Source: Streptomyces sp. M92
GTDB taxonomy: Bacteria > Actinomycetota > Actinomycetes > Streptomycetales > Streptomycetaceae
Assembly: GCF_028473745.1 (NCBI RefSeq)
Contig: NZ_CP101137.1
Span: 1,240,001-1,304,000, forward strand
DNA: 64,000 bases
Direction: 5' to 3'
Below are positions 58,139 through 64,000 of this stretch, one piece after another. The notes under the pieces were generated by a model. It was given only the letters and a program-made list of their open reading frames with translations. It made no database searches and had not been told where the DNA came from. Position 1 is the stretch's first letter. Every line of letters begins with the position of its first letter. The translations under genes were made by a program, and so were the position numbers.

Positions 58139-60978
58139 GACGCTACGTCCACGAGGTGATCGAGGAGCAGGCCGCGGCCACCCCCGACGCCGTCGCCGTT
58201 CAGGTGGGCGGGCACACCGTCACCTACCGGCAGCTCGACGAGCGGGCCAACCGGATCGCCCACCGGCTGCGGGAGGCCGGGGTGGGACCGGAGTCGGTGG
58301 TCGGGGTGCTGCTGCGGCGCAGTGCCGACACCCTGCCGGCCCTGCTCGGCATCTGGAAGGCGGGCGGATCGCATCTGCCGCTGGACACCGCGCTCCCCGC
58401 CGAGCGGCTGCGCTACATGCGCGATACGGCGGGCGCGCGGCTGACGGTGACGCACGGCGGGAGCGCCGCGCTGCTCGGCCCCGGGCAGCAGGGCGAGACC
58501 GTCGACCTGGACGTGGAGCGCGAGCGGATCGCGGCCTGTCCGGCGACGCCGCCCGACCGGTCCGCCGACCGCGATCCGGATGATCCCGCACGCACCCACC
58601 GGCTGGCGTACACCCTGTTCACCTCCGGCTCCACGGGGCGCCCCAAGGGCGTGCAGATCGGCCAGTACGCGCTGCTGAACATGTTGTTCTCGATGCGGCG
58701 GTGGCACCGTTCGGGGCCGGAGCACCGCTGGCTGGCCATCACCTCGCTCGCCTTCGACGTGTCGACCGCCGAGCTGTACCTCCCCCTGGTCACCGGCGGC
58801 CGGGTGGTGCTCGCCGACGACGCGGAGGCCCACGACCCGGTGGCGCAGTTGCGGCTGGTGGAGAGCGCGGGGGTCACCCATGTGCAGGCCACCCCGGCCG
58901 GCTGGAAACTGCTGCTGGCCGCGGGGTTGGACCGGCTGCCGGTCGTGGCGGTCACCACCGGGGAGGAGTGCCCGCCCGGGCTGGCGCGGCGACTGGTGGG
59001 CCGGGTCGCCCGGCTGAGCAACCTGTACGGGCCCACGGAGGCCACCGTCTGGTGCACCGGCACCGACCTGGCGCCGGACGCGGAGTCGGTTCCGATCGGC
59101 CGGCCGCTGCCCAACTACCGTGCCTACGTACTCGACTCGGGGCTGCGGCCGGTGCCCGTCGGGGTGACCGGCGAGCTGTACGTCGCGGGCGCCGGAGTGG
59201 CCCGCGGCTATGTGGGCCGGCCGGGACTCACCGCGGAACGGTTCCTGCCGGAGCCGTACGGCGGTCCGCCCGGCTCCCGCATGTACCGCACCGGGGACCT
59301 GGCCAGGTTCCGGTCCGACGGACAGCTGGAGTGCCTCGGGCGCGTCGACCACCAGGTCAAGATCCGTGGGTTCCGCATCGAGCTCGGCGAGATCGAGGAG
59401 GTGCTGCGCGACGGACCGGACGTGCACGACGCCGCCGTGGTGGCCCGCGACGACGACCAGGGCGAGAAGTGGCTGGCGGCGTACGTGGTCGGGGCGGACG
59501 GCGCGGAGCCGGACCCGGCGGCGCTGCGGGACCGGCTGGCCGCCGCGCTGCCCGCGTACATGGTGCCCGCGGCCGTGGTCCCGCTGCCGGCGCTGCCGCT
59601 GAATCCGGCCGGCAAGGTCGACCGGGCCGCGCTGCCCCTCCCCGGCCGTGCCGCGCTCGCCGGGGACCGCGCCTACGTGGCGCCCCGCAACGCCACCGAG
59701 CGGTCCCTGGTGGAGATCTGCGCGCAGGTGCTGGGCGTGACCGACGTCGGCGTACGGGACCGGCTGCGGGACCTGGGTGCCGACTCCATGCGGATCGTGC
59801 ACGTGATGGCCGCCGCGCGGCGGGCCGGGCTCGGCCTGACCCTGCGGATGCTGCTGGACGGCGAGACCGTGGAGGACCTGGCGCGGGCCCTCGACGAAAC
59901 CCCGGCCGAGGGGGCCGGAGCGGCGGAGACACGAGAAGGCGAGGAATCGGCCATGACGTCACCGGCTCCGGCGGGCGGGCCCGTCGACCTATCCCGGACC
60001 ATGGCCGCGCACCGGGTGCCGGGCGCCGCCGTGGCCCTGCTGCGGGACGGGCGCCTGGTGGGTGTGCAGGTGTACGGGGAGCGGTCCGCGGAGACCCGGC
60101 TCCCCGTGACGCTGCGTACCCGCTTCCAGGCGGGGTCCATCAGCAAACAGGTCACCGCGTTCGCCGCCCTGCGTCTCGTCGCCCTCGGCGAGCTCGGTCT
60201 GGACACGGACCTGGACCGGTACCTGAGCGGGCGGCGAGCGCCCCGCACGGTCGGCGGAGCCACCGTGACCCTGCGCCACCTGCTGTCGAACACGGCGGGC
60301 TTCTCCAGTACGGCCGCCACCTGGTGGCGGCCCGGGGAGCCGATGCCGAAGCTCGACACCGTGCTGGACGACGTGAGCGCCGAGCACGAACCGGGCACCC
60401 TGTTCCGCAAGGCCGGCAGCCAGTGGGCGCTGGCCGAACGGCTCCTGACCGACATCACCGGGCAGGACTTCGCCGACCTGGCGCAGGAGCTGGTCTTCGC
60501 ACCGCTCGGCATGGCGGACAGCTCCTTCACGCCCCCCGCCGACGGGCTCACCGCCCGCGACGACTGGGCGGCGGGGCACGACCGGCACGGCCGGCCGCTG
60601 CTCGACGGCTTCCGGGTGCGGCCGGTACGGGCCGGCAGCGGACTGTGGTCCACCGCAGCCGACCTCGCCCAGCTGGCCGCGGAGATCCGCCAGGCCCATC
60701 TGGGCTGCTCCGACCTGCTGCCGGCCGCGCTCGCCACGCAGATGCTCACCGAGGCGTTCCCCGGCAGCTTCTACGGCCTGGGCACGGTCGTCGACGGGTC
60801 CCTGGGAGAGGTGGAGTTCGGCCACGGCGGGCAGACCGCCGGGTTCCGCGCGCTGGTCTCGCTGCGACTGCGGTCCGGCAGCGGCTGCGTCGTGCTGACC
60901 AACGGCGAGGGCGGCAAGCACGTGCACAAGGCGGTCGCCGCGTCCCTGGGCCGGGAGCTGACGGTCGACGACGACTGA
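58135..60978 (+). CDS. Terminal NRPS protein: A-PCP fused to a beta-lactamase/PBP-type hydrolase
   Basis: 947 residues, start ATG 58135 overlapping the previous stop (ATGA). A spans about 5-500 ([10 protein letters not shown] near 163; AGKVDR near 490). Pocket code DVAQVTLVWK shares five positions with the recalled Gly code. PCP has LGADS near 551. Residues about 620-947 are a class C beta-lactamase/PBP fold: SISK at 668-671 and [10 protein letters not shown] with His 897. The position of YxN reads KAG (759-761) in [17 protein letters not shown]-type thioesterases of this fold cyclise peptides in surugamide-like pathways, so this is the likely release domain. An internal ATG with GAGGAA (59953) could yield the hydrolase alone. 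Confidence 0.9.
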   Translation: MRRYVHEVIEEQAAATPDAVAVQVGGHTVTYRQLDERANRIAHRLREAGVGPESVVGVLLRRSADTLPALLGIWKAGGSHLPLDTALPAERLRYMRDTAGARLTVTHGGSAALLGPGQQGETVDLDVERERIAACPATPPDRSADRDPDDPARTHRLAYTLFTSGSTGRPKGVQIGQYALLNMLFSMRRWHRSGPEHRWLAITSLAFDVSTAELYLPLVTGGRVVLADDAEAHDPVAQLRLVESAGVTHVQATPAGWKLLLAAGLDRLPVVAVTTGEECPPGLARRLVGRVARLSNLYGPTEATVWCTGTDLAPDAESVPIGRPLPNYRAYVLDSGLRPVPVGVTGELYVAGAGVARGYVGRPGLTAERFLPEPYGGPPGSRMYRTGDLARFRSDGQLECLGRVDHQVKIRGFRIELGEIEEVLRDGPDVHDAAVVARDDDQGEKWLAAYVVGADGAEPDPAALRDRLAAALPAYMVPAAVVPLPALPLNPAGKVDRAALPLPGRAALAGDRAYVAPRNATERSLVEICAQVLGVTDVGVRDRLRDLGADSMRIVHVMAAARRAGLGLTLRMLLDGETVEDLARALDETPAEGAGAAETREGEESAMTSPAPAGGPVDLSRTMAAHRVPGAAVALLRDGRLVGVQVYGERSAETRLPVTLRTRFQAGSISKQVTAFAALRLVALGELGLDTDLDRYLSGRRAPRTVGGATVTLRHLLSNTAGFSSTAATWWRPGEPMPKLDTVLDDVSAEHEPGTLFRKAGSQWALAERLLTDITGQDFADLAQELVFAPLGMADSSFTPPADGLTARDDWAAGHDRHGRPLLDGFRVRPVRAGSGLWSTAADLAQLAAEIRQAHLGCSDLLPAALATQMLTEAFPGSFYGLGTVVDGSLGEVEFGHGGQTAGFRALVSLRLRSGSGCVVLTNGEGGKHVHKAVAASLGRELTVDDD
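59941..59955 (+). promoter_or_regulatory. Possible internal ribosome site for the hydrolase domain
   Basis: GAGGAA (59941-59946) sits six bases before an in-frame ATG at 59953, exactly at the junction between the PCP and hydrolase. A free hydrolase beginning [10 protein letters not shown] could be made. It may be a relic of gene fusion. Confidence 0.4.
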
Positions 60979-60984
60979 CCGGTG

Positions 60985-61015
60985 GCGACCGTCCGTTCCC
61001 GGACGTTACGGTCGC
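60985..61015. terminator. Hairpin after the NRPS operon
   Basis: GCGACCGT pairs with ACGGTCGC, with a partly paired interior. It lies just past the last NRPS stop. Confidence 0.5.
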
Positions 61016-61023
61016 GTGCCGTG

Positions 61024-61066
61024 GTGTTACCGAACGAATAACACGAGAATAGGGCTCCCGCATAGC
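61024..61066 (+). promoter_or_regulatory. Promoter/operator region of the SARP gene
   Basis: GTGTTA and TAACAC form an inverted repeat with a nine-base spacer (61024-61044). GAATAGG and GCATAGC follow (61047-61066), similar to the ATAG elements before the first gene and MbtH. The SARP start is about 50 bases further on. Confidence 0.4.
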
Positions 61067-61111
61067 TTCGTGGCGATACATCGATCGCTCATGCCAGACG
61101 GGGGATGTCGC

Positions 61112-62968
61112 ATGGACTTCCGAGTCCTCGGCCCAGTGGAAGCACACAGGGGCGGACTACACATTCCGCTCTCCGGATCCAAGGTGCACACAGTACTGGC
61201 GGCCCTGCTGCTCGCAAAGGGCCGTGTCGTGTCGGACAGCAGACTCAACTTCCTGCTGTGGGGCTGGGAACCGCCGGCCACGTCCGGCGCCCAGATCTAC
61301 ACGTACATGTCGCGGCTGCGCAAGCTCCTCGGCGACGAGGTGCGCATCGAGCGCAGGCCCCCGGGCTATCTGCTCCATGCCCCCGACAGTGCCGTGGACC
61401 TGCTGGAGTTCGAGCGGCTGGACCGGCTCGGTCGGGCGGCGCTGGCGCAGCGCCGCCACCAGGAGGCGGGGGCGCTGCTCGCCGAGGCCCTCGGGCACTG
61501 GCGCGGCACCGCCCTCGCCAACGTCACCGAGCACCTCGCCGACGCGGAGCTGCCGCAGCTGGAGGAGGCCCGGATGCACACCCTGGAGAACCGCATCGAG
61601 GCCGACCTCGCGCTGGGCCGGCACGAGCAGCTCACCGCCGAACTCACCGGCCTCGTCGCCCAGCACCCGCTGCGCGAGAAGCTCCGGGCCCAGCTGATGA
61701 CCGCCCTCTACCGCAGCGGCCGGCAGAGCGACGCCCTGCAGAGCTACTACGAGGGCCGGGGCCTTCTCGCCGACCAGCTCGGCATCGACCCCGGCGAGGC
61801 GCTCGGCGCGACCTACGCGGCGGTCCTCAAGGGCACCCGGGGGCCGGGCCCCGGCGGCGGCACGCCGCTCGCGCGGGAAGAGCCGGCCGATCCCGTCGCA
61901 CCCTCCACGCTGCCCCCGTCCGCCGGGCAGCTCGCCGGCCGTGACGCGGAGATCCGGACGTTGCGCACCCAGCTGGCGGAGTCGGTCGCCGGACAGGGGC
62001 CGCGCCACCTCCTGATCACCGGCATGGCCGGCGTCGGCAAGACCGCCCTGGCCGTCCACGTGGCGCACGCGGCGGCCGGGGACTTTCCCGACGGCCGGCT
62101 CCTGGCCGAGCTGTCGGAGGCGGACGGCCGTCCCCGCTCGCCGGGTGACGTTCTCGCCGGACTGCTGCGCGACCTCGGGGAGCCGCTCGAGGAGAGCGAC
62201 CCCCCGGCAGGGGACGGGGGCGGGCAGGGCGGCCGCAGGCAGTGCGAGGACCTCGTGCGGCTGCTCCGTGCCCGCACCGCGGGGCGCCAGCTGCTGGTGG
62301 TGCTGGACGGCGCGGCCGAGGGAAAGCAGCTGGGCCCGTTGCTGGCCGGCCTCCAGGGCGTCGTGGTGCTGATCACCGGCCGCACCAGGCTCACCCAGGT
62401 CATCGGCGCCCGCACCACGGCACTCGCACCGCTCGGTGCCGCCGCCTCCCTCGACCTGCTGGCCGGCGTCACGGGCCGGGCCCGGCTGGCCGCGGAGCCC
62501 GACGCCACCGGGGAACTGCTCGGCCACTGCGGTGGACTGCCGCTGGCGCTGCGCATCGCCGGGAGCCGTCTCCTGGCCCGCCCGTTCTGGCCCGTGGCCC
62601 GCCTCGCCCAGCGCATGGCGGCCCCGGAGAACCGGCTGCGGGAACTCTCCTACGGCGGCATGGACGTCGGCGCGGCCCTGCTGGCGTCGCTGTACGCCCT
62701 GCCGGCGCCCGCGCGGGCGGTCCTGGTACGGCTGGCCGGCATGGGCACCGAGCCGTTCCCCGCGCATCGGGCGGCCGGGGTGCTGGGCATGACGGAGGCG
62801 ACCGCGGAACAGTGGCTGGAGCAGCTCGTGGACGGTGCGCTGCTCGACCTGTGCGGCGTCGACCTGATGGGGCGGCCCTTCTACCGTTTCCACGAACTGG
62901 TGGTGCTTTTCGCCGCCGGCCTGCCGGCCGCGCCCCGCACCGGCACGAGGTCGCCGGCCGCCCGGTGA
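61112..62968 (+). CDS. SARP-family regulator with NB-ARC domain
   Basis: A 618-residue transcription activator of the AfsR/SARP class. The start is ATG 61112 (MDFRVLGPVEAHRGG) with GGGGGATG upstream; the open frame before it is not coding. Residues 1-95 form the OmpR-like winged helix and 100-245 the bacterial activation (BTAD) domain. An NB-ARC ATPase follows from about 280 with Walker A ITGMAGVGKTALA, ending in a winged helix (FYRFHELVVLFAAG). The C-terminal TPR domain usual in AfsR-like proteins is absent. It probably activates the NRPS cluster directly. Confidence 0.92.
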   Translation: MDFRVLGPVEAHRGGLHIPLSGSKVHTVLAALLLAKGRVVSDSRLNFLLWGWEPPATSGAQIYTYMSRLRKLLGDEVRIERRPPGYLLHAPDSAVDLLEFERLDRLGRAALAQRRHQEAGALLAEALGHWRGTALANVTEHLADAELPQLEEARMHTLENRIEADLALGRHEQLTAELTGLVAQHPLREKLRAQLMTALYRSGRQSDALQSYYEGRGLLADQLGIDPGEALGATYAAVLKGTRGPGPGGGTPLAREEPADPVAPSTLPPSAGQLAGRDAEIRTLRTQLAESVAGQGPRHLLITGMAGVGKTALAVHVAHAAAGDFPDGRLLAELSEADGRPRSPGDVLAGLLRDLGEPLEESDPPAGDGGGQGGRRQCEDLVRLLRARTAGRQLLVVLDGAAEGKQLGPLLAGLQGVVVLITGRTRLTQVIGARTTALAPLGAAASLDLLAGVTGRARLAAEPDATGELLGHCGGLPLALRIAGSRLLARPFWPVARLAQRMAAPENRLRELSYGGMDVGAALLASLYALPAPARAVLVRLAGMGTEPFPAHRAAGVLGMTEATAEQWLEQLVDGALLDLCGVDLMGRPFYRFHELVVLFAAGLPAAPRTGTRSPAAR

Positions 62969-62980
62969 ACGAGCCGGACG

Positions 62981-63026
62981 CGGCAGCGGCCCCGCCCCGA
63001 GCATGCTCGGGGCGGGGCCGCTGCCG
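62981..63026. terminator. Strong bidirectional terminator
   Basis: A perfect 46-base palindrome with GCATGC at its centre. It lies between the SARP stop and the converging small gene and TPR gene. Confidence 0.88.
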
Positions 63027-63031
63027 TGAGC

Positions 63032-63100
63032 TCAGTGCCAGCTCTCGTCGTCGGAGCCGGTGGCCGAAGCAGTGTGCCGGTGAGTAAAGCGGAAGTCCAT
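63032..63100 (-). CDS. Possible 22-residue peptide gene
   Basis: A 22-codon frame, MDFRFTHRHTASATGSDDESWH, begins at ATG 63100 with an excellent ribosome site (GGGGGAAAA, three bases before it) and ends just before the strong terminator. It lies 85 bases downstream of the TPR protein gene on the same strand. It has no signal peptide and is His/Ser/Asp-rich. It is not a family I recognise. It could be a signalling peptide, a leader or a chance frame. Confidence 0.4.
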   Translation of the reverse strand: MDFRFTHRHTASATGSDDESWH

Positions 63101-63185
63101 CGTTTTCCCCCATGTACGAACAGTGGTGACCGAAATCCTGGAGCACACGCTAATGCACTCGGTTTTCCCCTCATTATCGAACGGA

Positions 63186-64000
63186 TTATCTTCCCTGTTT
63201 CTCCGTCGGCCGGTTCTCCTCCGGCAGTTCGGCGAGCGCGGTCCGGGCTCTCCGTATCCACGCCTCCACACCGATGCGTTCGAAATTGGCCAGTGCTCCG
63301 AGAAAACTGCGCCGAGCCTCCTGGAAATCGCCGCATTGCAGACCGGCCGTGCCGAGCGCGAGTTTGATGCGTCCCTCGACGAGCGCGCTGTCCACCAGGG
63401 CCGCCGTCTCCAGCGCCTGCCGCAGCGTGACCCGCGCCTGCTCCCACCGTCCGGCGCCCATCCGGGCCTCGCCGAGCGCCAGCAGCCCGTGGGCCAGCCC
63501 CAGCATGTCCAGCCGGCTCCGCACGATGTGGATGACCCGGAGCAGGGCGTCCTCGGCGAGTTCGTACTCCCGGCGGGCCAGGTGCACCCGGGCCAGCCGG
63601 TGGGTGCCCAGCGCCAGGCTGCGGGCGCCGCCCTCGCCGATCGCGGCGGAGACCCGTACCGACTCCTCGCTCAGCCGCAGCGCCTCGTCGATGTCGTCCC
63701 GGTCCAGGCAGATCTGCGCCATGTTGTTCAGCGCGTGGGCCTCCGAGGAGCGGTCGCCCACCGCGCGGAAGACCTCCAGCGCCGCGGTGCTGTACCGCGT
63801 CGCGGTGTCCAGTTCGCCGCGCATCTCGTCGATCATCGCCATGTTCCGCAGCACCAGGGCCCCGCCGTGTTCCTCCCCTGCCCGTTCGTGCAGCTCCCGT
63901 GCCCGGGTGAACAGGCCGTACGCCGTGGTGAAGTCCCGCTGGCGCATTTCCAGCGCGCCGAGAGCGTGCAGCATGGCGGCCTCGCCGCGCGCGTTGCCCG
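63186..64000 (-). CDS. TPR-repeat protein, 5' end outside the window
   Basis: At least 271 residues of tetratricopeptide repeats, running off the right edge. The frame is open past ATG 63974 to base 64000 (GNARGEAAMLHALGALE), so the true start lies outside. The repeats resemble the C-terminal TPR domain of AfsR-type regulators (GALVLRNMAMIDEMRGE, ALNNMAQICLDRDD, and so on), each about 36-40 residues. It may be the end of a second SARP/NB-ARC/TPR regulator or a separate signal-sensing protein. It converges on the SARP gene. Confidence 0.85.
   Translation of the reverse strand, partial: GNARGEAAMLHALGALEMRQRDFTTAYGLFTRARELHERAGEEHGGALVLRNMAMIDEMRGELDTATRYSTAALEVFRAVGDRSSEAHALNNMAQICLDRDDIDEALRLSEESVRVSAAIGEGGARSLALGTHRLARVHLARREYELAEDALLRVIHIVRSRLDMLGLAHGLLALGEARMGAGRWEQARVTLRQALETAALVDSALVEGRIKLALGTAGLQCGDFQEARRSFLGALANFERIGVEAWIRRARTALAELPEENRPTEKQGR

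Noticed and set aside
59953..60978. Beta-lactamase domain as an antibiotic-resistance gene
   Set aside because: It is fused in frame to A-PCP at the end of the NRPS line and lacks YxN, so a release or cyclisation role is more likely.

Overview
The window is high-GC, densely packed actinobacterial DNA. Codon use, the intergenic repeat family, the sigma/anti-sigma pair, the SARP regulator and the gene order all point to a Streptomyces chromosome. From memory, the order murA, hup, malic enzyme, HelD, anti-sigma, ECF sigma, CGNR protein, HemD fusion, narK matches a conserved stretch of the S. coelicolor chromosome; this was not checked by search.

Positions 1 to about 27,390 are ordinary chromosome, mostly minus strand. 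In order: a truncated DEAD/DEAH helicase; an MFS exporter; a SUKH-4-like protein; a three-gene molybdenum hydroxylase operon (9447 to 4203); a sugar ABC operon with a GH20 hexosaminidase (14419 to 9690) behind a DasR-box-like site; DUF3039 and YqgE proteins; murA (plus strand); an HU protein; an NAD malic enzyme; HelD; an ECF sigma/anti-sigma pair; a CGNR zinc-finger protein; a HemD-winged-helix fusion; and a NarK transporter.

Positions 27,686 to 62,968 hold a plus-strand nonribosomal peptide synthetase (NRPS) cluster that I cannot assign to a known compound. Unit 1 (27,686-46,594) has FabG, a type II thioesterase, two HxE-type non-haem iron hydroxylases, a KAS III enzyme, a free ACP, a free condensation domain, SbnA/SbnB-like enzymes for 2,3-diaminopropionate (Dap), a two-module NRPS, a carbamoyltransferase-like protein, an MFS exporter and a MacB-like ABC exporter. 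After a terminator, unit 2 (46,806-60,978) has MbtH, a 3,662-residue NRPS and a final A-PCP protein fused to a beta-lactamase/PBP-type serine hydrolase. A SARP regulator follows.

Collinear reading gives six residues: X1, Asn-like, Thr-like, Asn-like, Asn-like, Gly-like. The first module has no C domain of its own, so the free ACP, KAS III, FabG and free C domain may supply a starter acyl group. Dap plus the carbamoyltransferase suggests Dap or beta-ureidoalanine; the hydroxylases suggest beta-hydroxylation. The most unusual points are the condensation domains with CHxxxEG or QHxxxDE in place of HHxxxDG, and the fused hydrolase, which keeps SxxK and HGG but has KAG where YxN is expected.

The right edge holds a strong bidirectional hairpin, a possible 22-codon peptide gene and the 3' part of a TPR protein gene running off the window.
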